From assembly GCA_036172665.1 (NCBI GenBank), contig CM069872.1, positions 54,794,101 to 54,858,100 on the forward strand: a stretch of 64,000 nt of DNA. Reading direction: 5' to 3'. Positions 46,717 to 55,786 of this stretch are shown piece after piece. The notes below the pieces were generated by a model. That model searched no databases and was not told where the DNA came from. It saw nothing but the letters and a program-made list of their open reading frames with translations. The position numbers and the translations under genes are program-made. Each line of letters begins with the position of its first letter. The stretch's first letter is position 1. This DNA comes from Prosopocoilus inquinatus. Its lineage: Eukaryota > Arthropoda > Insecta > Coleoptera > Lucanidae.

Positions 46717-47130
46717 TATTGTAAAAACTATTCAATTTATTTTATGTATCACGTAGACGTTAAAAACTGTGATATCTGCATCGACGGGTTCACTTCTACA
46801 CGAAAAAGTAATACGATGATTGCTTATCTTTCGCGTATTCAATGCGGTATACAGTATTTTATAAAATCCTTAAGTTTCATTTTAAGTTTAATCTGGCACG
46901 TACTGTCGAATCTGCATCCCAGGCCAAGGTCTGAGAGCGCGGGAAGTTTAGGAAAAATAAGGCGAAATGACATAGTTACGCCACCTAGTTTCGTGAGCGT
47001 CTTGAATAGAAGCTCGACCCAGGGGGGGGGGGGCACGAGCTTCGCGGGGGGAAAGTAGCGAGATAATTCATAAAAAAAAAAACGGTAACATTTGATTTTG
47101 CAGTTAGTTAATCCGCGAAACTTCTTTCAG
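46717..47130. other. Intergenic DNA, no gene recognised
   Basis: A G run lies at 47022-47033. Nothing else was recognised. Confidence 0.5.
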
Positions 47131-48480
47131 CTCGCGTTTCTTCCTCGTGCCGGGCGATTTTAATTTGGATTTCAATTTTAATTTTATTTTTATATTTAAA
47201 TTAAAAATCAGTAAGTTCCCTCCAAGTTTGAAATTCGCGTACGGAAGGCAGAAGCTTCGCCCTTTGCCTTCTCCAAGAAGTCCGAGATTTGACAATCTTC
47301 GGGCGACCAAAACGGCACTGTTCGACTCAAAAACTTTTTGATAGTCTTTCGGTTTAGAATCCGACCGCTTCAAAAGTCGATCTTGTTTTGTTTCAATTCT
47401 TCTCGCGCGTCAAACTTTCGCGTTGGTTTCGATCGCCTTTCGTTTAAGGCTCGACCTAAATCTATCGAGAAAATTTCGTATCGATTTCGATCTTCCTTTG
47501 TTCAGAATTCGATCGTCTTTCCGCTTAAAAATGGCGACAAAATTTCGACTGCAAGAATATTTTCTTCGGAAAATTACAAATTTTGTTTGTTTTTTTAATT
47601 TAAAACTCGATCGTCTTTTGTTTAAAATTAAAATTAAGTCAGATTTCGGCGGCTGTAATTTCTTTTTTTTTCTTTTCTTCTTTTTTTGTTCCTCTAATTT
47701 CCGCAGCGCTTTTGATCGTCTTTTGTTTAAATAATCACGTAAAAATTTCGATTGCAAGAATATTTTCTTCGGAAAATTACAATTTTTGTTTTTCGTTTTT
47801 AATTTAAAACTCGATCGTCTTTTGTTTAAAGTTAAAATTAAGTCAGGTTTCGGCGGCTGTAATTTCTTTTTTTTTTCTTTTCTTCTTTTTTTGTTCCTCT
47901 AATTTCCGCAGCGTTTTTGATCGTATTTTGTTTAAAGACGATAATGACGCCAAAAATTTGAATTGTTTTGTCTGGTGTTCACAAAACATTTTCTTTCGCT
48001 CTAATTTTTTTCTCGCCTCTGAAATTCTCGCCGTGTTTTCGATCGTCTTTTGTTTAAATATCGATTTTGATTAAAGAAAAAAAAAACTTTTCTGAAATAA
48101 GAACGTTTCGATTAATAATTAAATTCGATTGCTTTTTTGTTTAAAATTTGCTATAGTTTTTCTTTTGTTTCTCAAAATTCCGCGCTGCATTCGGTCGGCT
48201 CTTCTTTTTCTAAAACGTGTAAACGTCGAATGTTTCTTACCAAAAATAAAATAATACCTGCTCGCAATAATAATAAATAAATTATTTTTCAGTTTAATTT
48301 CGATCGTCTGTTGTTTAAATTGCGATCGGAGTTTGAAAGAGAAGGCGCCGGAATGTTTTCGATAAAATTGCCAAACACCTATTATCGGAATAAAAATGTT
48401 CTTTCCTTTTCCTTTTTGATTTCTTTGTAAAGTAAAAGAGGAAACAAAATTTCGAAATTTGAAATTTTTAGACCTTGTCA
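47131..48480 (+). repeat. AT-rich tract with recurring TCGATCGTCTTTTGTTTAAA
   Basis: (A)TCGATCGTCTTTTGTTTAAA or a close variant recurs about ten times. A ~204-bp unit is tandemly duplicated: ACTCGATCGTC at 47605 and 47809, with GGCGGCTGTAATTTC and CCTCTAATTTCCGCAGCG in both. Long T runs give lysine-rich or phenylalanine-rich spurious frames on the two strands. Confidence 0.75.
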
Positions 48481-49330
48481 CTTGAAAATTGTTTCCTGCA
48501 CTTACTCTTTGTAAACCGAATTAATTTTTATATACAAGTTATTGGCATATCTGGCAGAGGAACGGCATCGGTCGACGTTATACATTTCGATCCTATTAGA
48601 TCTCATCAGGACAGTATAATCAAAGTAAGTTGACAAACTACAACAAACGGAGCACGCACCACAATAATATTTTGCAGTAATCAAGACCTTACTTAATTTT
48701 AAAGCCTAACGACCCCCGGAGTTTCGGAGTAGGGCATTATTTTACACGACCGGAAGTTAGGCTAAAAATGGAAATAGCAGTTTCGGGCGTAATTGTTACA
48801 TTGTATACGAATCTTATTCTTACGGTGCTTTTCTCCCATTTTTTCCTCGCACGGGCGCTAATTAAAAAAAAAGAAATCCAATACGTGTGTAATTAAGTGA
48901 AAGGGGGTTAATTACATTAAGCAATAACAAATGAAGTATTACACTAAGTTATAAACAACAGAGGAAACGAGGGGGCGAGCACGTAAAGATAACATCCCGG
49001 TCGCGTTGTCGCTCTAGAGCATTCCGGACGAACTTTCTTCCCAATCTGCAGTAAGTCGCTCATCCGGTAGACCATCGTGAGTATTAGGTTATGTCCGGTG
49101 GGTGAAGTTATATCTGGTTATTCTGTTGGGTCTCGCCACAAGGAATACCCTCCGTGGATGCGACTTTAAGTTTAATCCTTTACGCCGGAAGAATTTCCAA
49201 AACAAAAAATACTCGACCGCTCCAGAATTTTCGTTCTTGGGAAAATCACGACACACCAAAAATTTCGAAGACTTGATTCTGAAAACGACATGCTCAAGGA
49301 TGGTGAGCCAATATTTTCAGTTGCTTGTGT
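48481..49330. other. 3' flank of the Ly6 array
   Basis: From about 48740 onward this is a diverged copy of the array spacer: GGAAATAGCAGTTTCGGGCG, CTAATACGTGTGTAATTAAG, GGAAACGAGGGGGCGAGCAC, GTCGCTCTAGAGCATTCCGG and AGGTTATGTCCGGTGGGTGA. Open + frames such as 49102-49413 are spacer translations repeated at 54835-55134 and are not genes. Confidence 0.75.
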
Positions 49331-49433
49331 TTATAGATGCACGACAAGGTACGCGCAGAGGTAAAACGTGGCAAACACACCGGACAGGTTCTTCTGCACA
49401 GCCTTGGACTTAGCAACCATTGAATTACAAAGT
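49331..49433 (-). pseudogene. 3'-terminal remnant of a Ly6 gene copy
   Basis: About 34 codons up to the stop (TAA, complement of 49331-49333) match the C-terminal end of the central array genes: SMVAKSK, NLSGVFA and the FYLCAYLV tail region. Homology stops abruptly after GAATTACAAAG. The next bases belong to the 3' flank of the gene at 49499, homologous to the same flank in other units (CGACGTGTTCAAAAAAGGTG). The upstream three quarters of this copy are gone, so this is a rearrangement breakpoint within the array. Confidence 0.85.
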
Positions 49434-49498
49434 TCAAGAGCTTCGCTTCGGCGAACGACGTGTTCAAAAAAGGTGAAGTTTTTTTCTATTGCTTATCT

Positions 49499-49930
49499 TC
49501 ATAGATACGTAACAAAGTGTACGCCGAGGCAAAACATGGAAATCACACCAGACAGATCCCTTTGTATGGCCGTAGAAAAAAAAGAAGGAACGTCCGCATT
49601 GCAAAGGTCCGTTGAACATGACTCAATTCGTTGCGAGTAAGTTGTGCCGTGAAGAACTACAAGTTCAGAAGGGGCTCCGCAGTTTCTGCTTACCGCACAA
49701 AACAATTCAGAAGTGTAATAGTGCAGTGCACACGATGGATCGTTTCCTCCACAAATCCTGGTTGGTGCGCTATACTTCACCGGATCTATGCAGGGTTGAT
49801 TCTTTTCGCAAACGGTCTTGCTCTTATAATGGCAGGTGAAACATTCCAGTGGCTGCAAACACAGGAAGATCGGTAGCCACGCAATCGCACAGAAAAGTAT
49901 CGCTTTGCGAAAAACACTGCGAGATGACAT
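49499..49930 (-). CDS. Ly6/uPAR-type secreted protein, array gene 1 (10 cysteines)
   Basis: This encodes 143 residues in one exon. The start is the ATG at 49928-49930 (MSSRSVFRKA), within the context TACGAAATG. The open frame upstream begins with TTG just after a TGA. The signal peptide covers residues 1 to about 27, and the domain opens LECFTC and closes CSTDLCN with ten cysteines. The tail RDLSGVISMFCLGVHFVTYL is hydrophobic and may be a GPI signal. It is clearly diverged from the four central genes (about half the residues by eye). Its DLSGVI.MFC.GVH tail matches the outermost array gene at 59507 better than its immediate neighbours. It is the last gene of the head-to-tail series in transcriptional direction. 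Function is unknown: the family includes receptor modulators and junction proteins. Confidence 0.9.
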   Translation of the reverse strand: MSSRSVFRKAILFCAIAWLPIFLCLQPLECFTCHYKSKTVCEKNQPCIDPVKYSAPTRICGGNDPSCALHYYTSELFCAVSRNCGAPSELVVLHGTTYSQRIESCSTDLCNADVPSFFSTAIQRDLSGVISMFCLGVHFVTYL

Positions 49931-50029
49931 TTCGTAGAGCGTGACGTACGATTTGGTTGACAATTGCAATCAGGACCTACTAGTTTTCACCGGGCTCAGT
50001 CAGTCCTAACGGCAATCGGAGGTTTAAGA

Positions 50030-50700
50030 AACAAATTCACAGCAGGAATGTCAGGAATGTCAGGAGAAAGAAAAAAAAGGCGAGAAAGTTAAAAGAGAAT
50101 AAGCAAAAATTGGTTGTGGTTGGTTGGTTGGTTGGTTGGCACGGGAAACACTCACGGGAACAATGTGTTACAAAATCTGGGGCGTCACGTAAGGAGAACT
50201 GTTATCAGAAAGTACGAGCGATGAGTATGAAAGAGAGCGGAAGAGGGAGAAGGTAAGATCATTGAGGTGTGGAGATTTGGGGCAACTTTCCATGACGGAC
50301 GAAAGAGAAATTTGGATGACGCAATGCGCAGAGGGAAACCGGAGAAAAAGACGAAGACACTATCGCCAAACAAATCAGAAAGAGGTGACTTGAAGGCAAT
50401 CCGTGAAAAAAACTGAGAGCATGGCGAGAAAGAAATTAAAAAGTGACAGTGAGTGGTGACTGTGACGTTTCGGAATTCCAGTCCGAAGAAGTGACAATCG
50501 TGGTGACATTTAGCGCCTTGCGATTTTGCTATGTTGTAACAATTTTCTCCTATTGGTTATTGTTTACGGTCATCAAGCCCGCACCGGCATTATTTCGCGC
50601 GAACCTTCGACCTTTCCTTGAGATCGATCATTGTTTGCATACGTGTGACGTACATACTTTTTTCTGATGGAAGCCACGACCGGAGGTTAGATTAAAAACG
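50030..50700. repeat. Inserted repeat segment shared with 60.5-61.0 kb
   Basis: GCAGGAATGTCAGGA, GGGCGTCACGTAAGG, ATCAGAAAGTACGAGCGATG, AGAGCGGAAGAGGGAGAAGG, GAGAAAAAGACG, TCCGAAGAAGTGACAATCG, TATTGGTTATTGTTTACG and GATCGATCATTGTTTGCATA appear in the same order as at 60520-61220. The second half contains the family E phrase, so this is a larger family E-containing element inserted between array genes 1 and 2. It explains why that interval is ~0.4 kb longer than a standard unit. Four TTGG repeats lie at 50119-50138. Confidence 0.7.
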
Positions 50701-51276
50701 GAAATATCAATTTTGGGCGTAATTGTGACATTGTATACGAGTATCGTTGAAATCTTTTTCTTAAGGGGCTCTTCTCCCTTTTTTTTATCGAACGGACGCT
50801 AATTTAAAAAAAAAAAAATTCTAATACGTGTGTAACTAAGTGAAAGGGGATTAATTTCATCAAGCAATAACAAATGAAGTATTACAGTGAGTTATAAACA
50901 ACACAGGAAACGAGGGGGCGAGCACGTAAGGATAACTTCCCGGTCGCGTTGTCGCTCTAGACTATTCCGGACGAACTTTCTTCCGAATCTGCAGTAAATC
51001 GCTCATCCGGTAGACCATCGTGAGTATTAGGTTATGTCCGGTGGGTGAAGTTATATCTGGTTATTCGGTCGGGTCTCGGCCCAAGGAGCACCCTTCGTGG
51101 ATGCGGCTTTAAGTTGAATCCTTTACGCCGGAAGAATTTCCAAAACACAAAATGCTCGCCCGCTGCGGAATTATTTTCGTTCGTGAGAAATCACGACACA
51201 CCAAAAATTTCGAAGACTTGATTTTGAAAGACGACATGCTCTAGGATGGTGAGCCAATATTTTCAGTTGCTTGTGT
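50701..51276. other. Array spacer, 3' flank of array gene 2
   Basis: Conserved spacer DNA carries CTAATACGTGTGTAA(T/C)TAAG, GGCGAGCACGTAAGGATAAC, GTCGCTCTAGA and TTATGTCCGGTGGGTGAAGT. The same blocks recur before every array gene. No gene is present. Confidence 0.8.
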
Positions 51277-51705
51277 TTATAGATGCCCGACAAGGTACGC
51301 GCAGAGGTAAAACGTGGCAAACACACCGGACAGGTTCTTCTGCATAGCCTTAGCCTTAGCAACCATTGAATTACAAAGGTCTGTTGTACACGAATCGTTG
51401 TGTGTGCTCGTGCCATACGAGTGTCTATTTACACGTCTGATGGGGACTCCGCAATCTCTGTTTACCGAACATACCACTTTAGTAGTATAAATTATTAGTG
51501 TACACGCTGTATCATTTCCTACACAAGTCCTGTTTGGTGCATTGTTCTTCACTGGATCCACGCAGGCTGCATTCTCTTCACAATGGCCCGTGTTCCTGTA
51601 AGAGCAACTGTAACATTGTAGTGCTTGCGTGTTAGATAGGAAGATCGGTAGCCACACAGCGGCACAGAAAATTATCACTTTGCGGAAAGCGGTGCGAGAT
51701 GACAT
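51277..51705 (-). CDS. Ly6/uPAR-type secreted protein, array gene 2 (10 cysteines)
   Basis: This encodes 142 residues. The start is the ATG at 51703-51705 (MSSRTAFRKVIIFCAAVW). The signal peptide ends near residue 28 (SNTQA), and the mature domain begins LQCYSC. Ten cysteines end in CTTDLCNS. Sequons NRT, NDT and NDS sit in the predicted loops. The tail NLSGVFATFYLCAYLVGHL is hydrophobic. The C-terminal third (RRVNRHSYGTST, ATFYLCAYLVGHL) matches array gene 5 more closely than neighbouring gene 3. The N-terminal part (LPIFLSNTQA) matches gene 3. It is therefore a mosaic. An ATG at 51749-51751 upstream is out of frame and overlaps the start. Confidence 0.93.
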   Translation of the reverse strand: MSSRTAFRKVIIFCAAVWLPIFLSNTQALQCYSCSYRNTGHCEENAACVDPVKNNAPNRTCVGNDTACTLIIYTTKVVCSVNRDCGVPIRRVNRHSYGTSTHNDSCTTDLCNSMVAKAKAMQKNLSGVFATFYLCAYLVGHL

Positions 51706-52264
51706 GTCGTAGAGCGTGACGTACGAATTGTTTAATAATAACTGCAATCATGACCTACTAGCTTTAGCTGGACGCAGTCAGTCCTAGTGGCAACCAGAGG
51801 CTAAGAAAGAAAATAATTGCGCGACTACAACTCATTCGAGCACTTGCTCGCGATAAGATTTCAGAGTTGGATTTGGAGAATTTGGAAGACGTCTCTTGCA
51901 ATTCATGAATCGGGGAAAACGTTGATCATTTCTATCTTTGCGTCGAAGTTAACGGTAACTCGTTTATTGTGAACATTTTTCATAATCGTCTGTCATTTGT
52001 GTTGAGATTTAGAAATAAAAATTGTTTTATTTTTCAAAAAAAATGAGTCTTTTTTACGAGGCCGGAAAATTCTTGGAGGTGTAGTCATATTTTCGTAACG
52101 GCCATCGAGCTGATGGTGTGTGTGGCGGTTCATTGTACACGAATGTCGTTGTAATCTTTTTCTTACGGTGCTCTTCTCCCATTTTTTTTTCTCGAACGGG
52201 CGATAATTAAAAAGAAAATATTCTAATACTAGGATGGTGAGCCAATATTTTCAGTTGCTTGTGT
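51706..52264. other. Array spacer carrying a ~0.4-kb deletion
   Basis: This is the promoter-side spacer of array gene 2 and 3' flank of gene 3. After GAAAATATTCTAATAC at about 52236 the sequence jumps directly to TAGGATGGTGAGCC. In the units at 53.2 and 54.6 kb about 420 bp stand between these two points. This accounts for the short 988-bp start-to-start distance between genes 2 and 3. Confidence 0.85.
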
Positions 52265-52693
52265 TTATAGATGCACGACAAGGTACGCGCAGAGATAAAA
52301 CCTGGCAAACACACCGGACAGGTTCTTCTGCACAGCCTTAGCCTTAGCAACCATTGAATTACAAAGGTCTGTTGAACACGAATCGTTGTGCGTGTGCCTG
52401 CCATACGAGCGTCTATTTACACGTGTGTAGGGGACTCCGCAATCTCTCTTTATCGAACATACCACTTTAGTAGTGTGAATTATTAGTATACATGCTGTAT
52501 TGTTTCCTACACAAGTCTTGTCTGGTGCATAGTTCTTCGCTGGATCCACGCAGGCTGCATTCTCTTCACAATGGCCCTTGCTCCTGTAAGAGCAAGTGTA
52601 ACACTGCAGCGCTTGCGTGTTAGATAGGAAGATCGGTAGCCACACAGCGGCACAGAAAATTATTACTTTGCGGAAAACGGTGCGAGATGACAT
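52265..52693 (-). CDS. Ly6/uPAR-type secreted protein, array gene 3 (10 cysteines)
   Basis: This encodes 142 residues, with its ATG at 52691-52693. The signal peptide is as in gene 2 (LPIFLSNTQA), and the domain runs from LQCYTC to CSTDLCNS with ten cysteines. The middle loops differ most from the sister genes (KNYAPDKTCVGNNTACILII, VPYTRVNRRSYGRHTHNDSC), while the signal peptide and tail (NLSGVFARFYLCAYLVVHL) are nearly invariant. That pattern fits diversification of the exposed loops. Sequons NNT and NDS are present. An out-of-frame upstream ATG (52737-52739) is shared with genes 2, 4 and 5. Confidence 0.93.
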   Translation of the reverse strand: MSSRTVFRKVIIFCAAVWLPIFLSNTQALQCYTCSYRSKGHCEENAACVDPAKNYAPDKTCVGNNTACILIIHTTKVVCSIKRDCGVPYTRVNRRSYGRHTHNDSCSTDLCNSMVAKAKAVQKNLSGVFARFYLCAYLVVHL

Positions 52694-53666
52694 GTCGTAG
52701 AGCGTGACGTACGAATTGTTTAATAATAACTGCAATCATGACCTACTAGCTTTAGCTGGACGCAGTCAGTCCTAATGGCAACCAGAGGCTAAGAAAGAAA
52801 ATAATTGCGCGACTACAACTCATTCAAGCCCTTGCTCGCGATAAGATTTCAGAGTTGGATTTGGAGAATTTGGAAGACGTCTCTTGAAATTCATAAATCG
52901 ACGAAAACGTTGATCATTTCTTTCTTGGCGCCGATATTGACGGTAACGTGTTTATTGTGAACGTTTTTCACAATCGTCTGTCATTCGTGTGGAGATTTAG
53001 AAATAAAAATTGTTTTATTTTTCGAAAAAAATGAGTCTTTTTTCACGAGGTCGGAAAATTTTTGAAGGTGTAGTCATATTTTCTTAACGGCCATCGAGCT
53101 GATGGTGTGTGTGGCGGTTCATTGTACACGAATGTCGTTGTAATCTTTTTCTTGCGGTGCTCTTCTCCCTTTTTTTTTCTCGAACGGGCGATAATTAAAA
53201 AGAAAATATTCTAATACGTGTGTAATTAAGTGAAAGGGGGTTAATTACATTAAACAATAACAAATGAAGTATTACAGTAAGTTATAAACAACAGAGGAAA
53301 CGAGTGGGCGAGCACGTAAAGATAACTTCCTGGTCGCGTTGTCGCTCTAGAGCATTCCGAACGAACTTTCTTCCCAATCTGCAGTAAATCGCTCATCCGG
53401 TAGACCATCGTGAGTATTAGGTTATGTCCGGTGGGTGAAGTTATGTCTGGTTATTCGGTCGGGTCTCGGCCCAAGGAGCACCCTCCGTGGATGCGGCTTT
53501 AAGTTTAGTCCTTTACGCCGGAAGAATTTCCAAAACACAAAATGCTCGCCCGCTGCGGAATTATTTTCGTTCCTGGGAAATCACGACGCACCAAAAATTT
53601 CGAGGACTTGATTTTGAAAGACGACATGCTCTAGGATGGTGAGCCAATATTTTCAGTTGCTTGTGT
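52694..53666. other. Standard array spacer
   Basis: This 973-bp spacer contains, on the + strand, AGTCAGTCCTAATGGCAACC, GCGCGACTACAACTCATTC, GGACTTTGGAAGACGTCTC-type sequence, TGTTTTATTTTTCGAAAAAA, ACGGCCATCGAGCTGATGG and TTATGTCCGGTGGGTGAAGT. On the minus strand AATAAA occurs where TTTATT lies at 52950 and 53007 and may serve 3'-end formation of gene 4. No other gene is seen. Confidence 0.75.
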
Positions 53667-54095
53667 TTATAGATGCACGACAAGGTACGCGCAGAGGTAA
53701 AACCTGGCAAACACACCGGACAGGTTCTTCTGCACAGCCTTGGACTTAGCAACCATTGAATTACAAAGGTCTGTTGTACACGAATCGTTGTATGTGTAAA
53801 TGCCATGCGCGTGTATATTTACACGTCTGCTGGGGACTCCGCAATCTCTGTTTACCGAACAAACCACTCCAATAATTTCAATACTTACTGTACACGCTGT
53901 ATCGTTTCCTGCACAAGTCTCGTTTTGTTCATTGTTCTTCGCTGGATCCACGCAGGCTGCATTCTCTTCACAACGGCCTGTGCTCCTGTAAGAGCAACTG
54001 TAACATTGCAGTGCTTGCGTGTCAGACAGGAAGATCGACAGCCACACAGCGGCACAGAAAATTATTACTTTGCGGAAAACGGTGCGAGATGACAT
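53667..54095 (-). CDS. Ly6/uPAR-type secreted protein, array gene 4 (10 cysteines)
   Basis: This encodes 142 residues, with its ATG at 54093-54095. The signal peptide (residues 1-28) ends LSIFLSDTQA. Cys31 and Cys34 open the domain, and CTTDLCNS closes it with ten cysteines in all. Sequons NET, NDT and NDS are present. The loop around the seventh cysteine (TVSIEIIGVVCSVNRDCG) and the third loop (RRVNIHAHGIYTYNDSC) are private to this copy. The signal peptide is shared with gene 5 and the tail ARFYLCAYLVVHL with gene 3. It lies 1402 bp start-to-start from gene 3 and 1397 bp from gene 5, which defines the array unit. Confidence 0.94.
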   Translation of the reverse strand: MSSRTVFRKVIIFCAAVWLSIFLSDTQALQCYSCSYRSTGRCEENAACVDPAKNNEQNETCAGNDTACTVSIEIIGVVCSVNRDCGVPSRRVNIHAHGIYTYNDSCTTDLCNSMVAKSKAVQKNLSGVFARFYLCAYLVVHL

Positions 54096-55063
54096 GTCGT
54101 AGAGCGTGACGTACGAATTGTTTAATAATAACTGCAATCATGACCTACTAGCTTTAACTGGACGCAGTCAGTCCTAATGCCAACCAGAGGCTAAGAAAGA
54201 AAATAATTGCGCGACTACAACTCATTAGAGCACTTGCTCGCGATAAGATTTCAGAGTTGGATTTGGAGAATTTGGAAGACGTCTCTTGAAATTCATAAAT
54301 CGACGAAAACGTTGATCATTTCTTTCTTGGCGCCGATATTGACGGTAACGTGTTTATTGTGAACGTTTTTCACAATCGTCTGTCATTCGTGTGGAGATTT
54401 AGAAATAAAAATTGTTTTAGTTTTCGAAAAAAATGAGTCTTTTTTACGAGGCCGGAAAATTCTTGGAGGTGTAATCATATTTTCGTAACGGCCATCGAGC
54501 TGATGGTGTGTGTGGCGGTTCATTGTACACGAACGTCGTTGTAATCTTATTCTTAAGGGGCTCTTCTCCCTGTTTTTTCTTGAACGGGCGATAATTAAAA
54601 AGAAAATATTCTAATACGTGTGTAATTAAGTGAAAGGGGGTTAATTACATTAAACAATAACAAATGAAGTATTACAGTAAGTTATAAACAACAGAGGAAA
54701 CGAGTGGGCGAGCACGTAAGGATAACATCCCGGTCGCGTTGTCGCTCTAGAGCATTCCGAACGAACTTTCTTCCCAATCTGCAGTAAGTCGCTCATCCGG
54801 TAGACCATCGTGAGTATTAGGTTATGTCCGGTGGGTGAAGTTATATTTGGTTATTCTGTCGGGTCTCGCCCCAAGGAATACCCTCCGTGGATGCGACTTT
54901 AAGTTTAATCCTTTACGCCGGAATATTTTCCAAAACAAAAAATACTCGACCGCTCCAGAATTTTCGTTCTTGGGAAAATCACGACACACCAAAAATTTCG
55001 AAGACTTGATTCTGAAAACGACATGCTCAAGGATGGTGAGCCAATATTTTCAGTTGCTTGTGT
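54096..55063. other. Standard array spacer
   Basis: It has the same block order as the spacer at 52694-53666 and is nearly identical except for small differences near 54830-54960. The last ~240 bp before gene 5 (TACTCGACCGCTCCAGAATT) match the flank of the remnant at 49331 more closely than the other spacers. This suggests those two share a recent origin. Confidence 0.75.
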
Positions 55064-55492
55064 TTATAGATGCCCGACAAGGTACGCGCAGAGGTAAAAC
55101 GTGGCAAACACACCGGACAGGTTCTTCTGCATAGGCTTAGCCTTAGCAACCATTGAATTACAAAGGTCTGTTGTACACGAATCGTTGTATGTGCTCGTGC
55201 CATACGAGTGTCTATTTACACGTCTGATGGGGACTCCGCATTCTCTGTCTACCGAACAATCCGCTCTAGTAATGTCAATGCTTACTGTACACGCTGTATC
55301 GTTTCCTGCACAAGTCCTGTTTGGTGCATTGTTCTTCACTGGATCCACGCAGGCTGCATTCTCTTCACAACGGCCTATGTTCCTGTAAGAGCAACTGTAA
55401 CATTGCAGTGCTTGCGTGTCAGACAGGAAGATCGACAGCCACACAGCGGCACAGAAAATTATTACTTTGCGGAAAACGGTGCGAGATGACAT
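55064..55492 (-). CDS. Ly6/uPAR-type secreted protein, array gene 5 (10 cysteines)
   Basis: This encodes 142 residues, with its ATG at 55490-55492. The signal peptide LSIFLSDTQA is as in gene 4, and ten cysteines run from LQCYSC to CTTDLCNS. The C-terminal half (IRRVNRHSYGTSTYNDSC and ATFYLCAYLVGHL) is that of gene 2, not of adjacent gene 4, so the gene is a mosaic. Private changes cluster in the second loop (TVSIDITRADCSVDRECG). Sequons are NRT, NDT and NDS. The signal-peptide-plus-tail architecture predicts secretion, or GPI anchoring at the cell surface. Confidence 0.93.
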   Translation of the reverse strand: MSSRTVFRKVIIFCAAVWLSIFLSDTQALQCYSCSYRNIGRCEENAACVDPVKNNAPNRTCAGNDTACTVSIDITRADCSVDRECGVPIRRVNRHSYGTSTYNDSCTTDLCNSMVAKAKPMQKNLSGVFATFYLCAYLVGHL

Positions 55493-55778
55493 GTCGTAGA
55501 GCGTGACGTACGAATTGTTTAATAATAACTGCAATCATGACCTACTAGCTTTAACTGGACGCAGTCAGTCCTAATGGCAACCAGAGGCTAAGAAAGAAAA
55601 TAATTGCGCGACTACAACTCATTAGAGCACTTGCTCGCGATAAGATTTCAGAGTTGGATTTGGAGAATTTGGAAGACGTCTCCTGAAATTCATAAATTGA
55701 GGAAAACGTTTCTTTCTTGGCGTCGAAATTGACGGTGACGTGTTTATTGTGAACGTTTTTCACAATCGTCTGTCATTC

Positions 55779-55786
55779 GTGTGGAG
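55779..55786. repeat. Left target-site duplication GTGTGGAG
   Basis: This 8-bp copy abuts the left terminal repeat of the insertion. The same 8 bp follow its right end at 57552-57559. Uninterrupted array spacers have one GTGTGGAG followed by ATTTAGAAATAAAAATTG. Confidence 0.95.

Noticed and set aside
54835..55134. 99-codon + frame (also at 49102) opposite the Ly6 3' flank
   Set aside because: It is conserved only because the spacer was duplicated. It starts in spacer DNA and runs antisense into the Ly6 gene end, and other spacer copies break the frame.
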